From UBA8337 sp937907245 (GTDB lineage Bacteria; Pseudomonadota; Alphaproteobacteria; RS24): a stretch of 64,000 nt of DNA. The stretch spans positions 930,001 through 994,000 of the forward strand of contig OZ244774.1 of assembly GCA_965219485.1 (NCBI GenBank), written 5' to 3'. The notes beneath the pieces are model-generated. The model did not search any database, was not told the origin of the DNA, and was given only the letters and a program-made list of their open reading frames with translations. Below are positions 34,507 through 42,969 of this stretch, in pieces. Numbering within the stretch: the stretch's first letter is position 1; every line of letters starts with the position of its first letter. The position numbers and the translations under genes were made by a program.

Positions 34507-35433
34507 CTATTGTTCAATAATCACGGCGTCTTGGTGGCCAGAGGCGACCAATCGGTCCAGCATGTCGCGGGCTTCGGCACGAAGGTTGGCGCCGCCCATT
34601 TTCACTCGGTAATACGTCGTCCCGCCCACTTCAACTTCAACAATACGAGACGGCTCGATGCCGCTCAGTTTCGCTTTCAAAGCCTCGGCATTAACGCGGC
34701 TAGAAAACACACCGGCCTGCACCGCATAGCGCTTAGAGGCCAGCTCTTTCAAGACATCGTTCTTCGGCTCTACGAGGCGATTGCCATCAACATCCCGCAC
34801 GGCAACATCGCCGATGGGCGCTGCCGCAACGCGGCGTTCGGCGCGCGGGGTTTTGGGTTTATCGGCAATAAAGCGATCGGGTTCTTGCTTGCGAATAACG
34901 CGCCCTGACACATCATAGAGCGGCGCTCGGCCTAGGTATTGAACCCGAACTTTAGTTGTTCCCTGCTCTTTAAACCCCAAAACCTCTGCGGCGCGGCGAG
35001 ACATATCAATTTCGCGATCTTTGGCAAATGGCCCACGATCATTGAGCCGCACGATGACAGATTTATTATTCTCTAAGTTGGTTACCTTCACCCGCACAGG
35101 CATGGGCAGCGTTGGATGCGCGGCCGTCATCAAATCCATGTCGAAAATCTCACCATTGGCTGTGCGACGGCCATGGAACTTAGGGCCATACCAGCTGGCG
35201 GTGCCGATGTTATCATAGGTGGCATTTTCTTGCGGGTAGTACCATTCACCCTGAATTTGATAGGGCGTGCCAATTTTATAAATGCCGCCGGCGGCAACGC
35301 GGCGCCCTTGGCCCTCGCCAGAATCGTGTGACGGCACACCGCAACCGACAAGCCCGAGGCAAGCGCCCAAGACAAATATCTTAGACAAGCGGCTTGTCGC
35401 AGCATCAAATAATAAATTCGGGTTTTTCAACAT
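34507..35433 (-). CDS. rlpA: RlpA-family septal lytic transglycosylase/lipoprotein with SPOR domain
   Basis: A 308-aa outer-membrane lipoprotein. The signal ends in the lipobox LGLVGC. The double-psi beta-barrel has GTASWYGPKFHGRRTANGE, LPMPVRVKVTNLENN and RLNDRGPF, which include the residues used for glycan cleavage. The C-terminal SPOR domain (RYAVQAGVFSSRVNAEALK to YYRVKMGG) binds denuded septal glycan. The frame is open upstream, but ATG at 35433 with GGAAAG before it gives a proper signal peptide. It stands first in the run rlpA-dac-tmk-holB-metG and is divergent from tRNA-Ser. Confidence 0.93.
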   Translation of the reverse strand: MLKNPNLLFDAATSRLSKIFVLGACLGLVGCGVPSHDSGEGQGRRVAAGGIYKIGTPYQIQGEWYYPQENATYDNIGTASWYGPKFHGRRTANGEIFDMDLMTAAHPTLPMPVRVKVTNLENNKSVIVRLNDRGPFAKDREIDMSRRAAEVLGFKEQGTTKVRVQYLGRAPLYDVSGRVIRKQEPDRFIADKPKTPRAERRVAAAPIGDVAVRDVDGNRLVEPKNDVLKELASKRYAVQAGVFSSRVNAEALKAKLSGIEPSRIVEVEVGGTTYYRVKMGGANLRAEARDMLDRLVASGHQDAVIIEQ

Positions 35434-35518
35434 ATTGTTCTTTCCGCTCAAAGCACTGAGACCGACTATATTAGATTCGGCACTATTAAGAAGCGGCGAG
35501 GCGCAATCAAAAGCGCTA

Positions 35519-35547
35519 TTGAAACTTACCAGCAAAGAAGTTAAATC
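35519..35547 (+). promoter_or_regulatory. Candidate promoter of tRNA-Ser
   Basis: TTGAAA at 35519-35524 and TAAATC at 35542-35547 are separated by 17 bp. They lie about 27 bases before the mature tRNA 5' end, on the tRNA strand. The -10 match to consensus is only moderate. Confidence 0.4.
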
Positions 35548-35573
35548 ACTGTTGCTAACCAAGGCGAACTTCA

Positions 35574-35663
35574 GGAGAGGTGGCTGAGTGGTTTAAAGCG
35601 GCGGTCTTGAAAACCGTTGAGCGTTTGCGCGTTCCGGGGGTTCGAATCCCTCCCTCTCCGCCA
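35574..35663 (+). tRNA. tRNA-Ser, anticodon TGA
   Basis: A 90-nt tRNA including the encoded CCA. The acceptor stem GGAGAGG pairs with CCTCTCC, followed by the discriminator G and CCA. The D arm is GGCTGAGTGGTTTAAAGCG. The anticodon loop CTTGAAA places TGA at 35608-35610. The long variable arm expected of serine tRNAs is present, and the T arm is GGGGGTTCGAATCCC. It reads UCA codons and, through wobble, other UCN codons. No repeat of its 3' end was noticed nearby, so it does not look like an occupied integration site. Confidence 0.97.
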
Positions 35664-35723
35664 CTTTCTATCCTTCTTATCGCCTTTTAGCGTGTCGACG
35701 TGCTTAAAACCTTCCAAATGCCG

Positions 35724-37772
35724 TCAGTCAGCTAAATCTATCGCCGGATTTCGATCAAAGAAGTTGCGGGGTTTCAGCACAATTTCATCTACTTTAGATG
35801 GCATCACCGGCCAATCCTCTGCCATCGGCACATGATGAAAGCCCATGGTTGCCCAAGCCACAATGTCCTGCCCTTCTAGGCTTTCATTATCAGCAATATA
35901 CTCTGGCAGCCCCAACCATGGCGCCGATTGGTTTACCTGCATGCCAGACGCAAAAATCTCGTCTCGCTTATAACGCGTCACCCAAAGGTTTTTCTGCACC
36001 CAATAAGCCCGCTTAAACGTCTCATCCATTGGCGATACCAAGGGCTTGATGTTGGGCATCATCAACTGATAGCCCGTCGGATAGCCCATAGCGTTTTTAC
36101 GCTCAGGACTGGAGAACAGCAATACCGCAGGCCGCTCGGCATTCATGTCGGTTTGCGCCATTTTTTCATTCACCACGTTTTGCTGGCGCAGGCTCCATAG
36201 GCCTTGCCTTGGCGCCTCGGGGTCTTGCTTGGGCGCTACCAACTGAAGGCGGCTGAAATTATTGTCTGTGCCATCAATATCAAAATCAATGCGATAGCTG
36301 AAAAAATGGTCGTGGTTTACGCCCAAACGATGCGGCGCAATCAGCGTGCCGGTTTTGGTGTCCTGTGCCGCAGTGGGGCTATCTAGGCTCGCCGCCAGCA
36401 CCGCCTTCGTGGCATCTAGCCCCGTCGAGATGAGGCGAATGCGTAAGCGTCCGTCTTGGCCGAAAACATAATCTTGGAAATAATCATAATTGCCAATGGT
36501 CGCCACCATACGCACCACAAGCTCGGTGGCTTTGCGCGACTGATGCCGATCAACGCCCGGAATGCCAGCCAATAACGGCTCATCATGGCGCCACGACGGA
36601 TGGCCCGGGTCATATTCAAACACGCAAATGCGGTCTTCGGCCTCGAAAGGCGAGCCATCCGCCCCGTGCAAAGTTACATTGAAATATTGCGCGTGCGACG
36701 GGCAGTCGGCCTGCTGCAATTGTGTGGCCATATTGCCAAAGCCATATTCGCCCATATCGAAATAAGCGCGGTAAAACCAGTTCGGGTCCTTGTCGTGATA
36801 CGGCACAAACATTTCCGACATGGCAATCTCATAGGCCACGGGGCGCAGGCCATCTGCTGTCCTATGCCCTACACGGTTTAGCACCGTGCCTTGGCGCGCA
36901 TCGAAGCGCAGGCGAAACTGCCAGCCTTGCCAATCGACACGACTGCCGCTCAGCTTGTAATTCACGCCTTTGGGGCGCGCGCTGGTGACGGGGCGCAGGC
37001 TGGCACGCGTATCTAGCTTATCGCGGCTAAATTCACCGGATGGCAAATCATGCGGCGGCGCAATTTTCTCGTCGGTCGTATCGATGACTTCGACAATTTT
37101 ATCTTCGGTCAAATTATACAAAAAGGCCAAGCCCTCGATGGGGCGGGCAAAAATATTGCTGCTGGGCAAAACCCCAAAGGCGCCTGTGCCAGCGATGTAA
37201 AAGCAATCTAAGCGCACAACACGATGTTTGCGGGTATCGACTTTATCGTTAAAAAACCGACCAATCGTGCGCGGCAAGCAAATGCCTTTGCCCGCTTTCA
37301 CGCCGCGTTTTTCGAGCGCTGCCAAAATCGTCGGGTCTTCCATCATTTTCATAACCAATGGCTCAAGCTCGCCGCTGCTAGACAGCATGGGATGCCCGCC
37401 CCGCATCGGTTGGTCGGAAACCAGCGTATTGGCGGTCAAATCAACCTGTGCCAAGCGCGGTTTTCCCTTGGCCAGAAACGTCACCTCGGCAGACCGCTGC
37501 GCCACCCCGCCCTCGCGCCAAGTAAGGGCTGCGGCCTTTTCGGGCTGTCTCAAACTGATGCGCGTAAACAAAATGGTCTCGCCGTGGGTTTTCCGCAAAA
37601 TTTCAGCGGCACGTTCATATTCCGCAGCGCTCAGTCCATCCCAGGGAGACGCCATCAAAGGCGGCTCAGCTTTGGTGGTTCGGTTTTCCTGAATGGACTG
37701 GTCGAGCCCCCAAGCAAAAGCAGCAATGAAAGCCACGGTAATCGGCAAAGCAAATTTGGTTAAAACACGCAT
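35724..37772 (-). CDS. Copper amine oxidase (topaquinone enzyme)
   Basis: A 682-aa primary amine oxidase that oxidises amines to aldehydes with release of ammonia and hydrogen peroxide. TIGNYDYFQDY contains the NYDY consensus; its first Tyr (residue 429) would become topaquinone. YFDMGEYGFGN carries the catalytic Asp, NHDHFFSYRIDFDIDG gives the HxH copper ligands, and GFHHVPMAEDWP gives the third His. An N-terminal hydrophobic segment indicates export to the periplasm. The frame extends to a GTG, but ATG at 37772 follows AGGGAG. It converges with tRNA-Ser. It could supply nitrogen or carbon from biogenic amines. Confidence 0.93.
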   Translation of the reverse strand: MRVLTKFALPITVAFIAAFAWGLDQSIQENRTTKAEPPLMASPWDGLSAAEYERAAEILRKTHGETILFTRISLRQPEKAAALTWREGGVAQRSAEVTFLAKGKPRLAQVDLTANTLVSDQPMRGGHPMLSSSGELEPLVMKMMEDPTILAALEKRGVKAGKGICLPRTIGRFFNDKVDTRKHRVVRLDCFYIAGTGAFGVLPSSNIFARPIEGLAFLYNLTEDKIVEVIDTTDEKIAPPHDLPSGEFSRDKLDTRASLRPVTSARPKGVNYKLSGSRVDWQGWQFRLRFDARQGTVLNRVGHRTADGLRPVAYEIAMSEMFVPYHDKDPNWFYRAYFDMGEYGFGNMATQLQQADCPSHAQYFNVTLHGADGSPFEAEDRICVFEYDPGHPSWRHDEPLLAGIPGVDRHQSRKATELVVRMVATIGNYDYFQDYVFGQDGRLRIRLISTGLDATKAVLAASLDSPTAAQDTKTGTLIAPHRLGVNHDHFFSYRIDFDIDGTDNNFSRLQLVAPKQDPEAPRQGLWSLRQQNVVNEKMAQTDMNAERPAVLLFSSPERKNAMGYPTGYQLMMPNIKPLVSPMDETFKRAYWVQKNLWVTRYKRDEIFASGMQVNQSAPWLGLPEYIADNESLEGQDIVAWATMGFHHVPMAEDWPVMPSKVDEIVLKPRNFFDRNPAIDLAD

Positions 37773-37901
37773 GATAATCTCCCTAGCCACAGTCTAGGCA
37801 GGGAGCTGGAAAAAAGGCAAGTGTGTGGAAGACATTCCCCCAGAAAGTGCACCTGCGCCTGCTATCCGGCGCTTATATCTCCAGTAAAAATCCAACACAC
37901 T

Positions 37902-38046
37902 TTCGATATTATTGGCATCTGCATTCCTAGAAGGTTGGGAGGATAGGGAAAATATTATTCGGATAATTTCTCTGTCGATAAAAAAGGATCCTGAACAGAA
38001 AATTAATAAGATTGAAACTCGCCCAGAATTAATATTAGGCTTCTAA
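37902..38046 (+). pseudogene. 3' remnant of the tandem lipoprotein gene (copy 1)
   Basis: About 145 bp match the last 48 codons of the two downstream copies: the TATCTGCATTCCTA region, GAAAATATTATT, GATAAAAA, then GGCTTCTAA at the end. Relative to the intact copy it has a TAG in place of the TAC codon, a one-base deletion near 37940 and a one-base insertion near 37987. The 5' part is missing, and the upstream sequence runs into the amine oxidase promoter region. It is a dead fragment, the oldest of three tandem copies. Confidence 0.8.
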
Positions 38047-38086
38047 ATCCATACGCAGCCCAATAACAATAAAAAGGAACAAGAAC

Positions 38087-38605
38087 ATGGCGAAGGAACA
38101 AAACACTAAACCCCCTCTGCGCGTTATTTTAGCCTTAACGCTTGGCCTTTCCTTAATGGGATGTGGTGTCGGCGATTTATTAACGGCGAGGAATGCTATG
38201 GGCGATAAAGATAAGTTTCAATGGAACTCTCCAAGAGCCATGAAAATAGAAGCCAAGCGGCTGGGTATCGTCCAGCGCTGGGACTTTTTCGGCCCAGACA
38301 AATGGCGGGCTACGCTAGATGCCTTAATCTCAGACTGGTTTCCCATCGGCACCCCGATCCGCGAAGTGCAAGCCTATTTTGACGGCAAAGGATTTCGCTC
38401 GGGCTTGAGCCAACCCGGCAGTCATGGCTACAACGACGAGCTTTCTATCGCTCCTCAAGGACATTATTATCGGTATCTGCATTCCTATTAGGTCGGCATA
38501 ATAGGCGAAAATATTATCTGGATGTATTTTGCTGTTGATAAAAACGACCCTGAACAAAAAATCAAAAAGGTTAAAATCAACCCACATTTAGTAAGAGGCT
38601 TTTAA
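38087..38605 (+). pseudogene. Lipoprotein gene copy 2, interrupted by one TAG
   Basis: A 519-bp frame with the same length as the intact copy at 38646-39164 and near-identical over most of its span. Codon 135 (38489-38491) is TAG where the intact copy has AAG, a single-base nonsense change. The remaining 37 codons after the stop stay open and similar (VGIIGENIIWMYFAVDKN) to the final TAA at 38603-38605. Translation would give a 134-aa truncated lipoprotein with the same signal and lipobox (LMGC). The ribosome-binding region AAAAAGGAAC is the same as in copy 3. Readthrough or a sequencing error are the alternatives. Confidence 0.85.
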
Positions 38606-38645
38606 GTCCATACGCACCCCAATAACAATAAAAAGGAACAAAACC

Positions 38646-39164
38646 ATGGCGAAGGAACAAAACGTTAAAACCCCTCTGCGCGTTATTTTAGCCTTAACGC
38701 TTAGCCTCTCCTTGATGGGATGTGGTGTCGGCGATTTATTAACGGCGAGGAACGCTATGGGCGATAAAGATAAGTTTCAATGGAACTCTCCAAGAGCCAT
38801 GAAAATGGAAGCCAAGCGGCTGGGTATCGTCCAGCCCTGGGACTTTTTCGGCCCATACAAATGGCGAGCTACGCTAGATGCCTTAATGCTAGACTGGTTT
38901 CCCATCGGCACCCCGATCCGCGAAGTGCAAGCCTATTTTGACGGCCAAGGCTTTCGCTCGGGCTTGAGCCAACCTGGCACCAGAGGCTACGCAGACACAT
39001 TGGCCACGGAGCCTGGTGGCCATTACTATTGGTATCTGCACTTCTACAAGGTTGGCATAATAGGCGAAAATATTATTTGGCTATTCTTTGCCGTTGATAA
39101 AAACGACCCTGACCAAAAGATTATTAAATTTAAGACAAGCCCTAACTTAGTAAGAGGCTTCTAA
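38646..39164 (+). CDS. Predicted lipoprotein, intact copy 3 of a tandem family
   Basis: A 172-aa protein with a lipoprotein signal (ILALTLSLSLMGCG, Cys26). The mature part contains WFPIGTPIREVQAYFDGQGF, a pattern recalling the short helix-turn segments of BamE-like small lipoproteins, then YYWYLHFYKVG and a C-terminal VDKNDP region. No family can be named with confidence. It is the only complete member of three tandem copies with a 559-bp repeat period. The coding part and the spacer with its ribosome-binding site are both duplicated. It probably sits in the inner leaflet of the outer membrane. Its neighbours give no functional clue. Confidence 0.78.
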   Translation: MAKEQNVKTPLRVILALTLSLSLMGCGVGDLLTARNAMGDKDKFQWNSPRAMKMEAKRLGIVQPWDFFGPYKWRATLDALMLDWFPIGTPIREVQAYFDGQGFRSGLSQPGTRGYADTLATEPGGHYYWYLHFYKVGIIGENIIWLFFAVDKNDPDQKIIKFKTSPNLVRGF

Positions 39165-39349
39165 AGCGCTGGCTCGTCTGAGAGATGGCAAGGCCTTCCT
39201 TTTGTTGTTCTTATTGTTCTTCATATGAGCCCATAAAAGCTAATCATTCAAGCCAGCGACGCGCCGCGCCCTTCCCCCTTGTTCCGCCGCTGCCTAGTGC
39301 TTATATCTTCTGTAACAATGCAACAATCTTCCACATAGAAAGCGAAACC

Positions 39350-39982
39350 ATGAACCTCATCGAACAATTGAACTGGCGCTATGCCGCCAAAAAAATGGAT
39401 CCTGCCAAGCCGGTTCCTCAAGATAAAGTCGACACCATCATCGAGGCCATCCGCCTGTCGCCAACCTCCAGCGGCACGCAGCCGTTTGAGCTTATCGTTG
39501 TCACCAACCCTGAGGTTCGTAGCAAAATCTGTGCCGCCGCTTCCGACCAAGCGCAAATTACCGATGGGTCTCACCTCTTGGTTTTCGCGGCGTGGGATAA
39601 TTACACCGATGCGCGCATCGACGATGTGAAGCATCTGATGACGCAAGAGCGCGGCGAAATTGAGATGATGAACGCCTATTACGACAATCTGAAATCTGCC
39701 TATGTGCCGCGCGACGCCGAAGTGAATTACGCCCACGCCGCGCGCCAGGCCTATATTGCTTTGGGCATCGCCATGGTGGCGGCGGCTGAACAAGAAGTCG
39801 ACAGCACGCCGATGGAAGGTTTTGACCCCGAGGCCGTGGATGAAATTTTGGGCCTTAAAGCGCGCGGTTTGCGCTCGGTGGTATTGCTACCGCTCGGCTA
39901 TCGCGACCCTACCGGCGATTGGTTGCTGCCCATGAAGAAAGTGCGCAAGTCACAAGACACATTGGTCACGCTGGTTGACTAA
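39350..39982 (+). CDS. NAD(P)H-dependent nitroreductase/oxidoreductase (NfsB-like)
   Basis: A 210-aa FMN-dependent nitroreductase. It begins MNLIEQLNWRYAAKKMD, the NfsB/YdgI type in which WRYAxKxFD replaces the RRSxR of other branches. SPTSSGTQPFELIVV is the flavin-contact helix, and LLPLGYRD (family xxxGYrxedD) is the C-terminal substrate loop. The open frame extends 55 codons upstream, but that extension lacks similarity to the family, and ATG at 39350 fits the usual start. Such enzymes reduce quinones or nitroaromatics; the physiological substrate is unknown. A double hairpin follows at 40004-40066. Confidence 0.88.
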   Translation: MNLIEQLNWRYAAKKMDPAKPVPQDKVDTIIEAIRLSPTSSGTQPFELIVVTNPEVRSKICAAASDQAQITDGSHLLVFAAWDNYTDARIDDVKHLMTQERGEIEMMNAYYDNLKSAYVPRDAEVNYAHAARQAYIALGIAMVAAAEQEVDSTPMEGFDPEAVDEILGLKARGLRSVVLLPLGYRDPTGDWLLPMKKVRKSQDTLVTLVD

Positions 39983-40003
39983 ACCAAAGGCCTCGTAAAA
40001 ATA

Positions 40004-40035
40004 AAGGCGGCGTGGGTAAATGCCCTCGCCGCCTT
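40004..40035. terminator. GC-rich hairpin, unit A (left copy)
   Basis: AAGGCGGCG pairs with CGCCGCCTT around the loop TGGGTAAATGCCCT. On the minus strand it is followed by TTTATTTTT. On the plus strand it is followed by an A run. It may serve the convergent nitroreductase and the minus-strand gene together. A near-identical unit stands at 40976-41008. Confidence 0.65.
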
Positions 40036-40066
40036 AAAAAAAAGCCCCGCCATTTCTGGCGGGGCT
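40034..40066 (-). terminator. Strong minus-strand terminator, unit B (left copy)
   Basis: AGCCCCGCC pairs with GGCGGGGCT (9 bp, six-base loop). Read on the minus strand it is followed by nine T residues. It lies 19 bp after the stop of the outer-membrane-type gene, which it should terminate. Confidence 0.88.
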
Positions 40067-40084
40067 CTACATTACTTAACGACG

Positions 40085-40756
40085 CTAAAAGTATGAGGCG
40101 ACGCCGAACGAAAAATCTGCAAACTCTGCGTTGTTCCCAGCCTTATCCTCAGCTGTTTCGCCAAACGAAATTCCTGCGCGTATCACCAAATTGCCCTCAT
40201 GAGCCTGACTTAAGCCGAACGAAAATGTTCTATCATCCAGAAAATCATCAACATCACTGGAAAACCCTGCCAAAAATACTATTCCGTTTTTTAGGCCTCG
40301 CGTCACAGCAATTGAAAGACTATCCGTGTCGGAAGAGATTTTTTCATAGTAAAAATCATCGTCTTCGCATTCACTCTCTACGTTAGAGTTAATGAACCCA
40401 AAACTATAGCCATCGCCAACGCCCGTAATTATATTGGTTCTTTGTGGATGCACCGATACTGACACAGAAGTGCCATCCCAATCACATTCAAAATTGCCGA
40501 AATCGGGGCCAAATTTATAACTGCCACTGCCTCTTGCTAGTCCAACCCTAATTGTCTCATCAATAAAATAATGGCCGCCAAAAGTGGTTGAAGTGCCATC
40601 GTATGAATATGACCTGACGCCTATATTGCTATTTCCGTCAAAAGACGCAAAATCAATCGCAACCGATCCCTTATGAAGTTCGTTGGTAAGATCGGCTTGC
40701 GAGAAAGCCACGCTTGGCAACAAGCAAGCAATAATGATTGCTATAATATTTTTCAT
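40085..40756 (-). CDS. Small secreted beta-barrel-type protein
   Basis: A 223-aa protein with a clean signal peptide (MKNIIAIIIACLLPSVAFSQA, cleavage near residue 20). It is rich in Gly, Ser and aromatic residues with alternating polar and apolar stretches (TTFGGHYFIDETIRVGLARG, GYSFGFINSNV), and it ends in ...FGVASYF. A terminal Phe is the signature recognised by the BAM complex, so a small eight-strand-type outer membrane barrel is likely. The mature part has two Cys. No specific family is recognised. Intrinsic terminators stand on both sides, so the gene is transcribed alone. Confidence 0.7.
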   Translation of the reverse strand: MKNIIAIIIACLLPSVAFSQADLTNELHKGSVAIDFASFDGNSNIGVRSYSYDGTSTTFGGHYFIDETIRVGLARGSGSYKFGPDFGNFECDWDGTSVSVSVHPQRTNIITGVGDGYSFGFINSNVESECEDDDFYYEKISSDTDSLSIAVTRGLKNGIVFLAGFSSDVDDFLDDRTFSFGLSQAHEGNLVIRAGISFGETAEDKAGNNAEFADFSFGVASYF

Positions 40757-40814
40757 TTTCTTTCCTTTTTTTGTTTTTATTGTTCCCTACACTAAGGGAA
40801 TCTCTCGGCTTCCA

Positions 40815-40846
40815 CAATAAAAAGCCCCGCCATTTCTGGCGGGGCA
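40815..40846 (-). terminator. Minus-strand terminator, unit B (right copy)
   Basis: AGCCCCGCC and GGCGGGGC form the same stem and loop as at 40043-40066. On the minus strand a T5 tract (CTTTTTATTG) follows. It would end transcription of the nitroreductase at 41029-41706 and insulate the barrel gene promoter just beyond it. Confidence 0.8.
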
Positions 40847-40975
40847 TCAAAACTAAAAATATGAAGCTAGCCGAGCGAGTTACCCACACTGGGTTCCGTA
40901 TAGCCCTAGCAAATAGCGAAAGGTTATTGGCTCATCACACAGATACGCGCGCTAGAGAACCCAGCCTGCTGAGCA

Positions 40976-41008
40976 GGCGGCGTGGGTTATTCCCCTCGCC
41001 GCCTTTTT
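40976..41008 (+). terminator. Plus-strand terminator, unit A (right copy), no gene before it
   Basis: GGCGGCG pairs with CGCCGCC around TGGGTTATTCCCCT, followed by five T residues on the plus strand. It copies unit A of 40004-40035. No plus-strand gene lies in the 220 bp before it. Confidence 0.75.
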
Positions 41009-41028
41009 CTTTGTGCGGGTTTTACCGT

Positions 41029-41706
41029 TTACTCGTCAAAGCCCAAGAAGGTTGTGGCTTCTTCTACGCTTTTGCGTTCTGACACCACGGCATTGGCCGG
41101 AAAACTTTCGTCTGGCCAACCGATGGCCACGGCTTTCATAATTACTTGGTCTTCCGCAATGCCTGCGTGCTCGCGCACCACTGGCGACTGCATGATGCCT
41201 TGGCTGTTAATCACCGCGCCGAGGCCGCGCGACCAGGCGGCATTTACCAAGGCGGTAGTCACCGCACCGCAATCGAACGATGTGTCATCGCTGCTGGCCA
41301 GCTGTTTGTCATAAGTCACAATCACGCAAACCGGCGCATCGAATTGGCGGAAGCCGCGCAGCACCCAATCGAGGCGCGCGTCTTTGTCTTCGCGGGCAAT
41401 GCCCATGGCGGCAAATAATTGCTTGGCCACGCCCACTTGGCGGTCGCGGTGTTGGCCTTCAAAAGCCTCGCCAGTGCGAAACTCGCGCGAATGTGGAACC
41501 CCCGCCATGTTGCGCTCCGTATTGCCTTCGCGAATGCGGTCCAGCGGCTCCCCCGTCAGCACATAGAAATTCCACGGCTGCGTGTTCATCGACGATGGCG
41601 AACGCATCGCCAAGGCCAGAATTTCTTCAATCAAAGCTTTGGGAACAGGCTCTGGCTTATAGCCGCGAATGCTACGGCGGCCTGTGATTACATCATCGAA
41701 CTGCAT
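41029..41706 (-). CDS. Nitroreductase family protein
   Basis: A 225-aa FMN-binding nitroreductase of a branch distinct from the NfsB-like gene 1 kb away. It has RRSIRGYKPEPVP (phosphate-contacting RRSxR), RSPSSMNTQPWNFYVLTG (flavin site) and RGLGAVINSQGIMQ, and it ends with VAIGWPDESFPANAVVSERK (GYPD-like loop). Members reduce nitro compounds, quinones or dehalogenate phenols; no particular substrate is indicated. ATG at 41706 lies 125 bp from the divergent MBL hydrolase gene. Its terminator is the minus-strand hairpin at 40815-40846. Confidence 0.9.
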   Translation of the reverse strand: MQFDDVITGRRSIRGYKPEPVPKALIEEILALAMRSPSSMNTQPWNFYVLTGEPLDRIREGNTERNMAGVPHSREFRTGEAFEGQHRDRQVGVAKQLFAAMGIAREDKDARLDWVLRGFRQFDAPVCVIVTYDKQLASSDDTSFDCGAVTTALVNAAWSRGLGAVINSQGIMQSPVVREHAGIAEDQVIMKAVAIGWPDESFPANAVVSERKSVEEATTFLGFDE

Positions 41707-41830
41707 GGAAATACCTCACCTTTATCTATTGCTAATTTGTCTGCCCACAGTTCTATCGCTGCTGTGCCAGAAGTTCCAGAGGATTCGCGTAAATCTTGCC
41801 GCCGCTTTTAAAAAAGCGTTATCATCTCGC

Positions 41831-42943
41831 ATGACCTATTTAAAACGCGCCCTCCTCGCCCTCGTCTGCCTCGTCGTTCTGGGTGCGGGGCTCATCGCCC
41901 TTATTGGCTATCGTCTCAGCTCTGCCACATCTGCCGAGACCGATGCCAAATTAGAGAGTTCGCAAAATGTGCGGCAGGGCAAAGTGCAAAACCTCGAGCC
42001 CGCAGCGGGCTTTGAATTTAGCTGGGCCAGTTTGGCTGAGGCCTTTGCCGAACATCCCAACACCGAGCCGGTGGACAGTTTGCCCTTGCGCCCGATTTCG
42101 GCGGCACGCCTAAGCGCGGCGCCTATTGCGGGTTTGCGCTATGCGTGGCTCGGCCATTCCACGGTTTTGTTGGAGATAGATGGCTTACGCATCCTCACAG
42201 ATCCGGTATTTTCGGAGCGCGCCTCGCCGTTTTCTTTTGCTGGGCCAGCGCGCTTTCATCCGTCCCCGTTGGCTTTGGCCGACGCGCAAAACATCGATGC
42301 GGTGGTCATCTCGCATAATCACTACGACCATATGGATGAGGCCAGTATTCGTCATTTGGCAGCGCAAGGCGCGCAAGTTTTTGTGCCGCTTGGCAACAAA
42401 CCGCAAGTGCTAAACTGGGGCGTGGCCAGCGAGCAAGTGCATGAAATGGATTGGGGGCAAAGCCTGCGCCTCGGGCAGGTTGAGATTACCGCCACGCCAG
42501 CACGGCACTATTCTAGCCGTGGCATGTTTGATTTGCATGAAACCATGTGGGCCTCTTGGGTGATTGCGGGGCCGAAACATCGGGTCTATTTCTCGGGCGA
42601 CACGGGTTATGGCAAAAGTTTCCAAAACATCGGCCAAGCGCATGGCCCGTTTGATTTAACGGTGATGAAAATCGGTGCCTATGGCCCCGGCCAATCGTGG
42701 CATGACGTGCATATGCCGCCAGAAGAAACCATTCAGGCGCACATCGATTTGCGCGGCAAAACCATGCTGCCGACCCATTGGGGCACGTTTAACTTGGGGT
42801 ATCATCCATGGAAAGAGCCGATAGAACGCGCCCAAAGCGCGGCTAAAGCCAAAGGCGTAACCCTCGCCACCCCCGTTTTAGGCGCCATCCACTCGACAAA
42901 AAAACCAACCCCGCAAACCAATTGGTGGGCGGGACTGGAGTAA
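41831..42943 (+). CDS. Membrane-anchored MBL-fold hydrolase (NAPE-PLD-like)
   Basis: A 370-aa protein with one N-terminal membrane span (about residues 5-27) and a metallo-beta-lactamase domain of the UlaG/NAPE-PLD group. It has WLGHSTVLLEIDGLRILTDP, the dizinc motif SHNHYDHMD, TATPARHYSSRG, YFSGDTGYG and PTHWGTFNLGYHPW. N-acyl-phosphatidylethanolamine phospholipase D is the best-known relative, so a lipid phosphodiesterase acting at the membrane is possible but unproven. The frame extends 54 codons upstream; ATG at 41831 sets the membrane span at the N-terminus and is preferred. Confidence 0.88.
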   Translation: MTYLKRALLALVCLVVLGAGLIALIGYRLSSATSAETDAKLESSQNVRQGKVQNLEPAAGFEFSWASLAEAFAEHPNTEPVDSLPLRPISAARLSAAPIAGLRYAWLGHSTVLLEIDGLRILTDPVFSERASPFSFAGPARFHPSPLALADAQNIDAVVISHNHYDHMDEASIRHLAAQGAQVFVPLGNKPQVLNWGVASEQVHEMDWGQSLRLGQVEITATPARHYSSRGMFDLHETMWASWVIAGPKHRVYFSGDTGYGKSFQNIGQAHGPFDLTVMKIGAYGPGQSWHDVHMPPEETIQAHIDLRGKTMLPTHWGTFNLGYHPWKEPIERAQSAAKAKGVTLATPVLGAIHSTKKPTPQTNWWAGLE

Positions 42944-42969
42944 AGCAAAAACGCTTTAAGCGCCAGTCT

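Noticed and set aside
35574..35663. tRNA-Ser as integration site of a genomic island
   Set aside because: No integrase gene and no second copy of the tRNA 3' end was noticed in the flanking sequence.
38087..38491. Intact 134-aa gene
   Set aside because: It aligns codon for codon with the 172-aa neighbour, and the missing 37 codons follow in the same frame after one TAG, so it is an interrupted copy.
39185..39349. 55-codon extension of the NfsB-like nitroreductase
   Set aside because: Its sequence is unlike the family N-terminus. The family start WRYAxKxxD follows ATG 39350.
40771..41082. Plus-strand ORF of 103 codons
   Set aside because: It runs through two terminator hairpins and into the convergent nitroreductase. 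It has no protein-like composition.
41669..41830. 54-codon extension of the NAPE-PLD-like hydrolase
   Set aside because: It overlaps the divergent nitroreductase start, and ATG 41831 places the membrane anchor at the N-terminus.
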